From Hydractinia symbiolongicarpus (lineage: Eukaryota; Cnidaria; Hydrozoa; Anthoathecata; Hydractiniidae), in contig NC_079885.1 of NCBI RefSeq assembly GCF_029227915.1, positions 19,293,001 through 19,357,000 on the forward strand: a DNA stretch of 64,000 nucleotides, in the 5' to 3' direction. A model generated the notes under the pieces. It did no database searches. It was not told where the DNA came from and saw only the letters and a list, made by a program, of their open reading frames with translations. Below are positions 11,520 through 23,027 of this stretch, in pieces; within the stretch, counting starts at the first letter, position 1, and each line of letters starts with the position of its first letter. A program made the position numbers and the translations under genes.

Positions 11520-11976
11520 AATACGGTTTCACAACATTTCCTATTGTCGAATCTGGCCATTGAAACTTTAAAATAATGTGGTTGTGTTAAGTCATTGATG
11601 GATTTGGTCGATCTAACAGAAAATGAACAATGCAGAAAGTCAGCGCGTCCACTAACTTTTTCCGCATGATTAAAAAACAAGTACAAATATTCAATTGCAT
11701 AAAAAAAATTGAGGAAGCTTTAAAAAAGGTTTTGGGTCGAATTATTTGAAGGTTTTCAAGAGACATTCTTTCTCCAATATTTTACTAACAGCCCGATATG
11801 TAACTTGGTGCTTTAATAACTTTGAGATCATCATATTGGCCAATGGCGGTAATCTGACTTTTAACTCGGCGTTTAAGACATGTGAGAAACATTATCTCAA
11901 AAAACTTGCGCTGAAAGAACGTACGTGTAACTGTTAAAATAACATTTCAATGGCGAAAATAATAGCATCATGCATA

Positions 11977-12048
11977 TCCCGTGTGGTCTAGTTGTTAGGA
12001 TCCGGCGCTCTCACCGCCGTGGCCGGGGTTTGATTCCCTGCATGGGAG
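11977..12048 (+). tRNA. tRNA-Glu(CUC), G18U and C56U
   Basis: Both partners of the D-loop/T-loop contact are changed: D loop AGTTGTT and T loop UUUGAUU. Acceptor CATGGGA has a G5-U68 wobble. TTTT present. Likely weakened. Confidence 0.55.
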
Positions 12049-12506
12049 AATGCGATTTTACAACCTTTCCTATTGTCGAATCTGGCCATTAAAACTTTAA
12101 AATAATGTGGTTTTGTTGAGTCATTGATGGATTTGGTCCAACTAACAGAAAATTAACATTGCACAAACTCAGCATTTCCACTGGCTTTTTCCATGTGTTT
12201 AAGAAACCAATACAAATTTTCAAATGCATAATAAATATTGAGGAAGCTTTAGAATATGCTTTGGGTCGAATTGTTGGAAGGTTTTCGAGAGACTTTCTTC
12301 CTTCAATATTTTACTAACAGCCCGATATGTAACTTGGTGGTTTAATAACTTTGAGATCATCATATTGGCCAATGACGGTGTTTCTGCCATTTAATTCGGC
12401 ATTTAGGACATATGAGAAACATTATCTCAAATAACGTGCGCTAAAAGAAGGTACGTTTAACTGTTTAAATAGCATTTCAATCTCAAAAATAATATCAGCA
12501 TGCATA

Positions 12507-12578
12507 TCCCGTGTGGTCTGGTGGTTAGGATCCGGTGCTCTCACCGCCGTGGCCGGGGTTCGATTCCCTGCACCGGAG
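12507..12578 (+). tRNA. tRNA-Glu(CUC), C4-C69 mismatch
   Basis: A14 is G, 30-40 is a U-G wobble, the acceptor 3' strand is CACCGGA, and the T stem has G50-U64. TTTT follows 8 nt downstream. Confidence 0.6.
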
Positions 12579-13036
12579 AATGCGATTTTACAACATTTCC
12601 TATTGTCGCATCCTGCCTTTGCCACTTTAAAATAATGTGGTTGTGTTAAGTCATTGATGGATTTGGTCCAACTAACAGAAAATGAACAGTGCACAAACTC
12701 AGCAATTCCACTAGGTTTTTCCATGTGTTTAAGAGACATGTACAAATTTTCAATTGCATAATAAAGGTTGAGGAAGACTTAGAAAATACTTTGCCTCGAA
12801 GTGTTTCAAAGTTTTCGAGAGACATTCTTTCTCCAAAACTTTACTAACATCCCGATATGTAACTTGGTGCTTTAATAACTTTGAGATCAGCATATTGGAT
12901 AATGGCGGTGTTTCTGACTTTCAACTCGGCATTTAAGACATGTGAGAAACATTATCTGAAAAAACTTGCGCTGAAAGACTGTACGTATAACTGTTATAAT
13001 AGCATTTCAATGGCGAAAATAATAGCATCATGCATA

Positions 13037-13108
13037 TCCCGTGTGGTCTGGTGGTTAGGATCCGGTGCTCTCACCGCCGTTGCCGGGGTTCGATTCCCTG
13101 CACGGGAG
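13037..13108 (+). tRNA. tRNA-Glu(CUC), TCTGGTGG class
   Basis: A14 is G, 30-40 is a wobble, the variable region is TTGC and the T stem has G50-U64. All stems pair. Its twin is at 16160, 3,123 bp away. TTTT present. Confidence 0.72.
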
Positions 13109-13561
13109 AATGCGATTTTACAACATTTCCTATTGTCGCATCCTGCCTTTGCCACTTTAAAATAATGTGGTTGTGTTAAGTCATTGATGGATTTGGTCCA
13201 ACTAACCGAAAATGAACAATGCACAAACTTAGCATTTCCACTAGCATTTTCCATGCGTTAAAGAGCAAGTACAAATTTTCAATTGCATATTAAAAGTTGA
13301 GGAAGACTTAGAAAATACTTTGCCTCGAAGTGTTTGAAAGTTTTCGAGAGACATTCTTTCTCCAAAACTTTACTAACATCCCGATATGTAACTTGGTGCT
13401 TTGATAACTTTGAGATCAGCATATTGGCCAATGGCGGTGTTTCTGACTTTTACCTTGGCATTTAAGACATGTGAGAAACATTATCTGAAAAAACTTGCGC
13501 TGAAAGAACGTACGTATAATTGTTTAAATATTATTTCAATCGCTAAAATAACATCAGCATA

Positions 13562-13632
13562 TCCTGTGTGGTCTAGTGGTTAGGATCCGGCGCTCTCACC
13601 ACCGTGGCGGGGTTTGATTACCCGCACTGGAG
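13562..13632 (+). pseudogene. tRNA-Glu(CUC) pseudogene, 71 nt
   Basis: One base is missing at the 5' side of the T stem, and the T loop and stem are changed (UUUGAUU, ACCCG). Acceptor TCCTGTG/CACTGGA has a U4-U69 mismatch, and the anticodon stem is CGGCG/CACCG. No TTTT. Confidence 0.68.
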
Positions 13633-14090
13633 AATGCGGTTTTATAACATTTCCTGTTGTCGAATCTGGCTATTGAAACTTTAAAATAATGTGGTTGTGT
13701 TAAGTCATCGATGGATTTGGTCCATCTAACAGAAAATGAACAATGCAGAAAGTCAGCGTTTCCACTAACTTTTTCCGCATGATTAAAAAACAAGTACAAA
13801 TTTTCAATTGCATAATAAAAGTTGAGCAAGCTTTAGAAAATGCTTTGGGTCGATTTGTATGAAGGTTTTCGAGAGACATTCTTTCTCCAATACTTTACTA
13901 ACAGCCCGATATGTAACTTGGTGGTTTAATAACTTTGAGATCATCATATTGGCCAATGGCGGTGTTTCTGACTTTTAACTCGGCATTTAAGACATGTGAG
14001 AAACATTATCTCAAAAAACTTGCGCTGAATGGACGTACGTACAACTGTTAAAATAACATTTCAATGGCGAAAATAATAGCATCATGCATA

Positions 14091-14162
14091 TCCCGTGTGG
14101 TCTAGTGGTTAGGATCCGGCGCTCTCACCGCCGTGCCCGGGGTTCGATTCCCCGCACGGGAG
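14091..14162 (+). tRNA. tRNA-Glu(CUC), TGCC variable region
   Basis: All four stems are perfect; the only change is G46 to C. TTTT 8 nt past the gene. Twin at 15388 (1,297-bp duplication). Confidence 0.88.
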
Positions 14163-14377
14163 AATGCGATTTTACAACATTTCCTATTGTCGAATCTGGC
14201 CATTAAAACTTTAAAATAATGTGGCTTTGTTAAGTCATTGATGGATTTGGTCCAACTAACAGAAAATGAACATTGCACAAACTCAGCATTTCCACTGGCT
14301 TTTTCCATGTGTTTAAGAAACCAATACAAATTTTCAATTGCATAATAAAAGTTGAGGAAGCTTTAGAATATGCTTTG

Positions 14378-14858
14378 GGTCGAAGTGTTTGAAAGTTTTC
14401 GAGAGACATTCTTTCTCCAAAACTTTACTAACATCCCGATATGTAACTTGGTGCTTTAATAACTTTGAGATCAGTATATTGGCCAATGGCGGTGTTTCTG
14501 ACTTTTACCTTGGCATTTAAGACATGTGAGAAACATTATCTGAAAAAAATTGCGCTGAAAGAACGTACGTATAATTGTTTAAATATCATTTCAATCAATT
14601 GAAATATCATTTCAATTTGCCTCGAAGTGTTTGAAAGTTTTCGAGAGACATTCTTTCTCCAAAACTTTACTAACATCCCGATATGTAACTTGGTGCTTTA
14701 AAAACTTTGAGATTAGCATATTGGATAATGGCGGTGTTTCTGACTTTCAACTCGGCATTTAAGACATGTGAGAAACATTATCTGAAAAAACTTGCGCTGA
14801 AAGAACGTACGTATAATTGTTTAAATATTATTTCAATCGCTAAAATAACATCAGCATA
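14378..14858 (+). repeat. tRNA-less half unit
   Basis: The 5' flank (from TCGAAGTGTTTGAAAG to AATTGTTTAAATAT) occurs twice in a row, near 14378-14590 and 14622-14840, with no tRNA between. A unit has lost its tRNA and 3' flank. This explains the 768-bp spacing; the same structure lies before the tRNA at 16160. Confidence 0.78.
14588..14605. repeat. Palindrome at deletion junction
   Basis: ATTTCAAT and ATTGAAAT face each other across a CA spacer, exactly where the tRNA-less half unit joins the next copy. Confidence 0.75.
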
Positions 14859-14929
14859 TCCTGTGTGGTCTAGTGGTTAGGATCCGGCGCTCTCACCACC
14901 GTGGCGGGGTTCGATTCCCCGCACTGGAG
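14859..14929 (+). pseudogene. tRNA-Glu(CUC) pseudogene, 71 nt
   Basis: Duplicate of the copy at 13562 with the same missing T-stem base, U4-U69 and C30-A40 mismatches, but with a normal TTCGATTCCCC stretch. No TTTT. Confidence 0.65.
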
Positions 14930-15387
14930 AATGCGGTTTCACAACATTTCCTATTGTCGAATCTGGCTATTGAAACTTTAAAATAATGTGGTTGTGTTAA
15001 GTCATCGATGGATTTGGTCCATCTAACAGAAAATGAACAATGCAGAAAGTCAGCGTTTCCACTAACTTTTTCCGCATGATTAAAAAACAAGTACAAATTT
15101 TCAATTGCATAATAAAAGTTGAGCAAGCTTTAGAAAATGCTTTGGGTCGATTTGTATGAAGGTTTTCGAGAGACATTCTTTCTCCAATACTTTACTAACA
15201 GCCCGATATGTAACTTGGTGGTTTAATAACTTTGAGATCATCATATTGGCCAATGGCGGTGTTTCTGACTTTTAACTCGGCATTTAAGACATGTGAGAAA
15301 CATTATCTCAAAAAACTTGCGCTGAATGGACGTACGTACAACTGTTAAAATAACATTTTAATGGCGAAAATAATAGCATCATGCAAA

Positions 15388-15459
15388 TCCCGTGTGGTCT
15401 AGTGGTTAGGATCCGGCGCTCTCACCGCCGTGCCCGGGGTTCGATTCCCCGCACGGGAG
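15388..15459 (+). tRNA. tRNA-Glu(CUC), TGCC variable region
   Basis: Same sequence as the copy at 14091. Its trailer is AAGGCGATTTTAC, which includes TTTT. Confidence 0.88.
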
Positions 15460-15884
15460 AAGGCGATTTTACAACATTTCCTATTGTCGAATCTGGCCAT
15501 TAAAACCTTAAAATAATGTGGTTTTGTTAAGTCATTGATGGATTTGGTCCAACTAACAGAAAATGAACATTGCACAAACTCAGCATTTCCACTGGCTTTT
15601 TCCATGTGTTTAAGAAACCAATACAAATTTTCAATTGCATAATAAAAGTTGAGGAAGCTTTAGAATATGCTTTGGGTCGAAGTGTTTGAAAGTTTTCGAG
15701 AGACATTCTTTCTCCAAAACTTTACTAACATCCCGATATGTAACTTGGTGCTTTAATAACTTTGAGATCAGCATATTGGCCAATGGCGGTGTTTCTGACT
15801 TTTACCTTGGCATTTAAGACATGTGAGAAACATTATCTGAAAAAACTTGCGCTGAAAGAACGTACGTATAATTGTTTAAATATC

Positions 15885-15902
15885 ATTTCAATCAATTGAA
15901 AT
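15885..15902. repeat. Palindrome at deletion junction, second copy
   Basis: Same 8-bp arms and CA spacer as at 14588, carried along in the 1,297-bp duplication. Confidence 0.75.
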
Positions 15903-16159
15903 ATCATTTTAATTTGCCTCGAAGTGTTTGAAAGTTTTCGAGAGACATTCTTTCTCCAAAACTTTACTAACATCCCGATATGTAACTTGGTGCTTTAATA
16001 ACTTTGAGATCAGCATATTGGATAATGGCGGTGTTTCTGACTTTCAACTCGGCATTTAAGACATGTGAGAAACATTATCTGAAAAAACTTGCGCTTAAAG
16101 ACCGTACGTATAACTGTTATAATAGCATTTCAATGGCGAAAATAATAGCATCATGCATA

Positions 16160-16231
16160 TCCCGTGTGGTCTGGTGGTTAGGATCCGGTGCTCTCACCGC
16201 CGTTGCCGGGGTTCGATTCCCTGCACGGGAG
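16160..16231 (+). tRNA. tRNA-Glu(CUC), TCTGGTGG class
   Basis: Same tRNA as at 13037 (A14G, U30-G40, TTGC variable region, G50-U64). Its 3' flank switches to the family with GCAGAAAGTCAGC, unlike the twin, so this unit is chimeric. TTTT present. Confidence 0.72.
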
Positions 16232-16689
16232 AATGCGATTTTACAACATTTCCTATTGTCGAATCTGGCTATTGAAACTTTAAAATAATGTGGTTGTGTT
16301 AAGTCATCGATGGATTTGGTCCATCTAACAGAAAATGAACAATGCAGAAAGTCAGCGTTTCCACTAAATATTTCCGCATGATTAAAAAACAAGTACAAAT
16401 TTTCAATTGCATAATAAAAGTTGAGCAAGCTTTAGAAAATGCTTTGGGTCGATTTGTATGAAGGTTTTCGAGAGACATTCTTTCTCCAATACTTTACTAA
16501 CAGCCCGATATGTAACTTGGTGGTTTAATAACTTTGATATCATCATATTGGCCAATGGCGGTGTTTCTGACTTTTAACTCGGCATTTAAGACATGTGAGA
16601 AACATTATCTCAAAAAACTTGCGCTGAAAGAACGTACGTGAAACTGTTTAAATTGCATTTCAATCTCGAAAATAATATCTGCATGCATA

Positions 16690-16761
16690 TCCCGTGTGGT
16701 CTGGTGGTTAGGATCCGGTGCTCTCACCGCCGTGGCCGGGGTTCGATTCCCTGCACGGGAG
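16690..16761 (+). tRNA. tRNA-Glu(CUC), TCTGGTGG class
   Basis: A14G, U30-G40 and G50-U64; all stems pair. The trailer GATTTTCAAAATTTCC has TTTT and a small local deletion. Confidence 0.74.
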
Positions 16762-17217
16762 AATGCGATTTTCAAAATTTCCTATTGTCGCATCCTGCCT
16801 TTGCCACTTTAAAATAATGTGGTTGTGTTAAGTCATTGATGGATTTGTTCCAACTAACCGAAAATGAACAATGCACAAACTTAGCATTTCCACTAGCATT
16901 TTCCATGCGTTAAGGAGCAAGTACAAATTTTCAATTGCATAATAAAGGTTGAGGAAGACTTAGAAAATACTTTGCCTCGAAGTGTTTGAAAGTTTTCGAG
17001 AGACATTCTTTCTCCAAAACTTTACTAACATCCCGATATGTAACTTGGTGCTTGAATAACTTTGAGATCAGCATATTGGCCAATGGCGGTGTTTCTGACT
17101 TTTAACTCGGCATTTAAGACATGTGAGAAACATTATCTCAAAAAACTTGCGCTGAATATACGTAAGTACAACTATTAAAATAACATTTCAATGGCGAAAA
17201 TAATAGCATCATGCATA

Positions 17218-17289
17218 TCCCGTGTGGTCTAGTGGTTAGGATCCGGCGCTCTCACCGCCGTGGCTGGGCTTCGATTCCCCGCACGGGAG
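17218..17289 (+). tRNA. tRNA-Glu(CUC), altered T stem
   Basis: T stem UGGGC/CCCCG has U49-G65 and a C53-C61 mismatch, changing the start of the B box to GCTTCGATTCC. The rest is consensus. TTTT present. Confidence 0.65.
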
Positions 17290-17747
17290 AATGCGATTTT
17301 ACAACATTTCCTATTGTCGAATCTGGCCATTAAAACTTTAAAATAATGTGGTTTTGTTAAGTCATTGATGGATTTGGTCCAACTAACAGAAAATGAACAT
17401 TGCACAAACTCAGCGTTTCCACTGGCTTTTTCCATGTGTTTAAGAAACCAATACAAATTTTCAATTGCATAATAAAAGTTGAGGAAGCTTTAGAATATGC
17501 TTTGGGTCGAATTGTTTGAAGGTTTTCGAGAGACTTTCTTCCTCCAATATTTTACTAACAGCCCGATATGTAACTTGGTGGTTTAATAACTTTGAGATCA
17601 TCATATTGGCCAATGACGGTGTTTCTGCCATTTAATTCGGCATTTAAGACATGTGAGAAACATTATCTCAAAAAACTTGCGCTAAAAGAAGGTACGTGTA
17701 ACTGTTTAAATAGCATTTCAATCTCGAAAATAATATCAGCATGCATA

Positions 17748-17819
17748 TCCCGTGTGGTCTAGTGGTTAGGATCCGGCGCTCTCACCGCCGTGGCTGGGCT
17801 TCGATTCCCCGCACGGGAG
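17748..17819 (+). tRNA. tRNA-Glu(CUC), altered T stem
   Basis: Identical to the copy at 17218, in an adjacent near-identical unit. TTTT present. Confidence 0.65.
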
Positions 17820-18277
17820 AATGCGATTTTACAACATTTCCTATTGTCGAATCTGGCCATTAAAACTTTTAAATAATGTGGTTTTGTTAAGTCATTGATG
17901 GATTTGGTCCAACTAACAGAAAATGAACATTGCACAAACTCAGCATTTCCACTGGCTTTTTCCATGTGTTTAAGAAACCAATACAAATTTTCAATTGCAT
18001 AATAAAAGTTGAGGAAGCTTTAGAATATGCTTTGGGTCGAATTGTTTGAAGGTTTTCGAGAGACTTTCTTCCTCCAATATTTTACTAACAGCCCGATATG
18101 TAACTTGGTGGTTTAATAACTTTGAGATCATCATATTGGCCAATGACGGTGTTTCTGCCATTTAATTCGGCATTTAAGACATGTGAGAAACATTATCTCA
18201 AAAAACTTGCGCTAAAAGAAGGTACGTGTAACTGTTTAAATAGCATTTCAATCTCGAAAATAATATCAGCATGCATA

Positions 18278-18349
18278 TCCCGTGTGGTCTAGTGGTTAGG
18301 ATCCGGCACACTCACCGCCGTGGCCGGGGTTCGATTCCCCGCACGGGAG
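18278..18349 (+). pseudogene. tRNA-Glu(CUC)-like, U33 lost
   Basis: Loop is CACUCAC: anticodon CUC is kept but the near-universal U33 is A, and the stem has an A31-C39 mismatch. Acceptor and T arm are consensus. TTTT present. Decoding would probably fail. Confidence 0.6.
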
Positions 18350-18802
18350 AATGCGATTTTACAACATTTCCTATTGTCGAATCTGGCCATTAATACTTTA
18401 AAATAATGTGGTTTTGTTAAGTCATTGATGGATTTGGCCCACTAACAGAAAATGAACATTGCACAAACTCAGCATTTCCACTGGCTTTTTCCATGTGTTT
18501 AAGAAACCAATACAAATTTTCAATTGCATAATAAAAGTTGAGCAAGCTTTAGAATATGCTTTGGGTCGAATTGTTTGAAGGTTTTCGAGAGACTTTCTTC
18601 CTCCATTATTTTACTAACAGCCCGATATGTAACTTGGTGGTTTAATAACTTTGAGATCATCATATTGGCCAATGACGGTGTTTCTGCCATTTAATTCGGC
18701 ATTTAAGACATGTGAGAAACATTATCTGAAAAAACTTGCGCTGAAAGACCGTACGTGCAACTGTTAAAATAACATTTCAATCGCTAAAATAACATTAGCA
18801 TG

Positions 18803-18874
18803 AACCGTGTGGTCTAGTGGTTAGGATACGGCGCTCTCACCGCCGTGGCAGGGTTTCGATTCCCCGCACGGGAG
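18803..18874 (+). pseudogene. tRNA-Glu(CUC) pseudogene, AACCGTG class
   Basis: Pairs 1-72 and 2-71 are lost. T stem AGGGU/CCCCG has mismatches at both ends. Position 26 is A. No TTTT (GATTTCAC). Confidence 0.68.
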
Positions 18875-19332
18875 AATGCGATTTCACAACATTTCCTACT
18901 GTCGAATCCGGCTATTGAAACTTTAGAATAATGTGGTTGTGTTAAGTCATTGATGGATTTGGTCCAACTAACAGAAAATGAACAATGCACAAACTCAGCA
19001 TTTCCACTAGCTTTTTCCATGTGTTTAAGAAACCAATACAAATTTTCAATTGCATAATAATGGTTGAGGAAGACTTAGAATATACTTTGCCTCGAAGTGT
19101 TTGAAAGTTTTCGAGAGACATTCTTTCTCCAAAACTTTACTAACATCCCGATATGTAACTTGGTGCTTTAATAACTTTGAGATCAGCATATTGGATAATG
19201 GCGGTGTTTCTGACTTTCAACTCGGCATTTAAGACATGTGAGAAACATTATCTGAAAAAACTTGCGCTGAAAGACCGTACGTATAACTGTTATAATAGCA
19301 TTTCAATGGCGAAAATAATAGCATCATGCATA

Positions 19333-19404
19333 TCCCGTGTGGTATAATGGTTAGGATCCGGCGCTCTCACCGCCGTGGCAGGGTTTCGATTCCCCGCACG
19401 GGAG
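19333..19404 (+). tRNA. tRNA-Glu(CUC), TATAATGG D arm
   Basis: The D arm reads GGTATAATGG (C12A, G15A), which still fits the A-box pattern. T stem AGGGU/CCCCG has two mismatches. Acceptor and anticodon arms are consensus. No TTTT. Confidence 0.5.
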
Positions 19405-19862
19405 AATGCGATTTCACAACATTTCCTATTGTCGAATCCGGCTATTGAAACTTTAGAATAATGTGGTTGTGTTAAGTCATTGATGGATTTGGTCCAACTA
19501 ACAGAAAATGAACAATGCACAAACTCAGCATTTCCACTAGCTTTTTCCATGTGTTTAAGAAACCAATACAAATTTTCAATTGCATAATAATGGTTGAGGA
19601 AGACTTAGAATATACTTTGCCTCGAAGTGTTTGAAAGTTTTCGAGAGACATTCTTTCTCCAAAACTTTACTAACATCCCGATATGTAACTTGGTGCTTTA
19701 ATAACTTTGAGATCAGCATATTGGATAATTGCGGTGTTTCTGACTTTCAACTCGGCATTTAAGACATGTGAGAAACATTATCTGAAAAAACTTGCGCTGA
19801 AAGACCGTACGTATAACTGTTATAATAGCATTTCAATGGCGAAAATAATAGCATCATGCATA

Positions 19863-19934
19863 TCCCGTGTGGTATAATGGTTAGGATCCGGCGCTCTCAC
19901 CGCCGTGGCCGGGGTTCGATTCCACGCACGGGAG
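19863..19934 (+). tRNA. tRNA-Glu(CUC), TATAATGG D arm
   Basis: D arm as at 19333. T stem CGGGG/CCACG has a G51-A63 mismatch. TTTT downstream. Confidence 0.6.
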
Positions 19935-20391
19935 AATGCGATTTTACAACATTTCCTATTGTGGAATCCTGCCTTTGCCACTTTAAAATAATGTGGTAAT
20001 GTTAAGTCATTGATGGATTTGGTCCAACTAACAGAAAAGTAACAATGCACAAACTCAGCATTTCCACTAGCTGTTTCCATGTGTTTAAAAAAAAGTACAA
20101 ATTTTCAATTGCATAATAAAGGTTGAGGAAGACTTAGAAAATACTTTGCCTCGAAGTGTTTGAAAGTTTTCGAGAGACATTCTTTTTCCAAAACTTTACT
20201 AACATCCCGATATGTAACTTGGTGCTTTAATAACTTTGAGATCAGCATATTGGATAATGGCGGTGTTTCTGACTTTTAACTTGGCATTTAAGACATGTGA
20301 GAAACATTATCTGAAAAAACTTGCACTGAAAGAACGTACGTACAACTGTTAAAGTAGCATTTCAATCGCAAAAATAAAAGCATCAGGCATA

Positions 20392-20463
20392 TCCCGTGTT
20401 GTCTAGTGGTTAGGATACGGCACTCTCACCGCCGTGACAGGGTTTCGATTCCCCGCACGGGAG
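20392..20463 (+). tRNA. tRNA-Glu(CUC), U9 class, damaged stems
   Basis: Position 9 is U (CCCGTGTTGTC), position 26 is A, the anticodon stem has A31-C39, the variable region is TGAC, and the T stem AGGGU is poorly paired. No TTTT. Likely non-functional. Confidence 0.45.
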
Positions 20464-20921
20464 AATGCGATTTCACAACATTTCCTATTGTCGAATCCGG
20501 CTATTGAAACTTTAGAATAATGTGGTTGTGTTAAGTCATTGATGGATTTGGTCCAACTAACAGAAAATGAACAATGCACAAACTCAGCATTTCCACTAGC
20601 TTTTTCCATGTGTTTAAGAAACCAATACAAATTGTCAATTGCATAATAATGGTTGAGGAAGACTTAGAATATACTTTGCCTCGAAGTGTTTGAAAGTTTT
20701 CGAGAGACATTCTTTCTCCAAAACTTTACTAACATCCCGATATGTAACTTGGTGCTTTAATAACTTTGAGATCAGCATATTGGATGATGGCGGTGTTTCT
20801 GACTTTCAACTCGGCATTTAAGACATGTGAGAAACATTATCTGAAAAAACTTGCGCTGAAAGACCGTACGTATAACTGTTATAATAGCATTTCAATGGCG
20901 AAAATAATAGCATCATGCATA

Positions 20922-20992
20922 TCCCGTGTGGTATAATGGTTAGGATCCGGCGCTCTCACCGCCGTGGCCGGGTTCGATTCCACGCACGGGAG
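20922..20992 (+). pseudogene. tRNA-Glu(CUC) pseudogene, 71 nt
   Basis: Derived from the 19863 type (TATAATGG D arm, CCACG), with one G missing from the T stem. TTTT present. Confidence 0.62.
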
Positions 20993-21449
20993 AATGCGAT
21001 TTTACAACATTTCCTATTGTGGAATCCTGCCTTTGCCACTTTAAAATAATGTGGTAATGTTAAGTCATTGATGGATTTGGTCCAACTAACAGAAAAGTAA
21101 CAATGCACAAACTCAGCATTTCCACTAGCTGTTTCCATGTGTTTAAAAAAAAGTACAAATTTTCAATTGCATAATAAAGGTTGAGGAAGACTTAGAAAAT
21201 ACTTTGCCTCGAAGTGTTTGAAAGTTTTCGAGAGACATTCTTTTTCCAAAACTTTACTAACATCCCGATATGTAACTTGGTGCTTTAATAACTTTGAGAT
21301 CAGCATATTGGATAATGGCGGTGTTTCTGACATTTAACTTGGCATTTAAGACATGTGAGAAACATTATCTGAAAAAACTTGCACTGAAAGAACGTACGTA
21401 CAACTGTTAAAGTAGCATTTCAATCGCAAAAATAATAGCATCAGGCATA

Positions 21450-21521
21450 TCCCGTGTTGTCTAGTGGTTAGGATACGGCGCTCTCACCGCCGTGACAGGG
21501 TTTCGATTCCCCGCACGGGAG
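21450..21521 (+). tRNA. tRNA-Glu(CUC), U9 class
   Basis: U9, A26, TGAC variable region, T stem AGGGU/CCCCG with end mismatches. The anticodon stem is intact, unlike its 1,058-bp upstream twin at 20392. No TTTT. Confidence 0.5.
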
Positions 21522-21979
21522 AATGCGATTTCACAACATTTCCTATTGTCGAATCCGGCTATTGAAACTTTAGAATAATGTGGTTGTGTTAAGTCATTGA
21601 TGGATTTGGTCCAACTAACGGAAAATGAACAATGCACAAACTCAGCATTTCCACTAGCTTTTTCCATGTGTTTAAGAAACCAATACAAATTTTCAATTGC
21701 ATAATAAAAGTTGAGGAAGCTTTAGAATATGCTTTGGGTCGATTTGTTTGAAGGTTTTTGAGAGACATTCTTTCTCCAATACTTTACTAAGAGCCCGATA
21801 TGTAACTTTGTGCTTTAACAACTTTGAGATCATCATATTGGCCAATGGCGGTGTTTCTGACTTTTAACTCGGCATTTAAGACATGTGAGAAACATTATCT
21901 GAAAAAACTTGCACTGAAAGAACGTACGTACAACTGTCAAAGTAGCATTTCAATCGCGAAAATAATAGCATCAGGCATA

Positions 21980-22039
21980 TCCCGTGTTGTCTAGTGGTTA
22001 GGATACGGCGCTCTCACCGCCGTGGCCGCCGCACAGGAG
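21980..22039 (+). pseudogene. T-arm-less tRNA-Glu pseudogene (60 nt)
   Basis: Twelve bases, from the T stem through the T loop and B box, are deleted between two CCG triplets, joining TGGCCG to CCGCAC. Anticodon loop CUCUCAC persists. The acceptor CACAGGA has a C4-A69 mismatch. Without the B box it should not be an effective RNA polymerase III gene. Confidence 0.82.
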
Positions 22040-22354
22040 AATGCGACTTCACAACATTTCCTATTGTCGAATCCGGCTATTGAAACTTTAAAATAATGTG
22101 GTTGTGTTAAGTCATTGATGGATTTGGTCCAACTAACAGAAAATGAACAATGCACAAACTCAGCATTTTCACTAGCTTTTTCCATGTGTTTAAGAAACCA
22201 ATACAAATTTTCAATTGCATAATAAAAGTTGAGGAAGCTTGAGAATATGCTTTGGGTCGATTTGTTTGAAGGTTTTTGAGAGACATTCTTTCTCCAATAC
22301 TTTATTAACAGCCCGATATGTAACTTGGTGCTTTAAGAACTTTGAGATCATCAT

Positions 22355-22364
22355 ATTGGCCAAT
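22355..22364. promoter_or_regulatory. ATTGGCCAAT palindrome (array-wide block, example)
   Basis: A perfect 10-bp palindrome holding CCAAT in both directions, followed at once by GGCGG, lies 134-143 bp before the tRNA at 22498. The same block recurs in a large share of units; another group has TTGGATAATGG instead. It resembles an NF-Y-type site by sequence only. No function is shown. Confidence 0.25.
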
Positions 22365-22439
22365 GGCGGTGTTTCTGACTTTTAACTCGGCATTTAAGAC
22401 ATGTGGGAAACATTATCTCAAAAAACTTGCACTAAAAGG

Positions 22440-22447
22440 ACGTACGT
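22440..22447. promoter_or_regulatory. ACGTACGT palindrome (array-wide block, example)
   Basis: A self-complementary 8-mer 51-58 bp before the tRNA at 22498. It is kept in most units, with ACGTATGT, AGGTACGT or AAGTACGT forms in some. An AT-rich stretch (TTATAATAGC, then AAAATAATAG) separates it from the tRNA. Its role, if any, is unknown. Confidence 0.22.
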
Positions 22448-22497
22448 ACAACTGTTATAATAGCATTTCAATCGCGAAAATAATAGCATCATGCATA

Positions 22498-22569
22498 TCC
22501 CGTGTGGTCTAGTGGTTAGGATCCGGCGCTCTCACCGCCGTGGCCGGGGTTCGATTCCCCGCACGGGAG
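22498..22569 (+). tRNA. tRNA-Glu(CUC), exact consensus
   Basis: Full consensus cloverleaf. A box at tRNA positions 8-18 and B box at 51-61 are intact. Trailer GATTGTAC without TTTT. Confidence 0.93.
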
Positions 22570-23027
22570 AATGCGATTGTACAACATTTCCTATTATCGA
22601 TTCAGGCCATTGAAACTTTAAAATAATGTGGTTGTGTTAAGTCATTGATGGATTTGGTCCAACTAACAGAAAATGAACAATGCACAAACTCAGCATTTCC
22701 ACTAGCTTTTTCCATGTGTTTAAGAAACCAATACAAATTTTCAATTGCACAATAAAAGTTGAGGAAGCTTTAGAATATGCTTTGGGTCGATTTGTTTGAA
22801 GGTTTTTGAGAGACATTCTTTCCCCAATATTTTACTAACAGCCCGATATGTAACTTGGTGCTTTAATAACTTTGAGATCAGCATATTGGATAATGGCGGT
22901 GTTTCTGACTTTTAACTCGGCATTTAAGACATGTGAGAAACATTATCTGAAAAAACTTGCACTGAAAGGACGTACGTATAACTGTTATAATAGCATTTCA
23001 GTCGCAAAAATATTAGCATCATGCATA

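Larger units (their letters stand above)
13265..15905 (+). repeat. Segmental duplication, 1,297-bp offset
   Basis: Two tRNA units plus a tRNA-less half unit are repeated in tandem: tRNAs 13562/14859 and 14091/15388, and palindromes 14588/15885, are all 1,297 bp apart. Edges are approximate. Confidence 0.82.
17218..18277 (+). repeat. Near-identical adjacent single units
   Basis: The units at 17218 and 17748 share the rare TGGGC T-stem change and almost all spacer bases, suggesting a recent one-unit duplication. Confidence 0.72.
19863..21980 (+). repeat. Segmental duplication, 1,058-bp offset
   Basis: Units with the CCACG T stem (19863, 20922) and with the TGAC variable region (20392, 21450) alternate. 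The second copy of the first type has lost one T-stem base. Confidence 0.75.
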
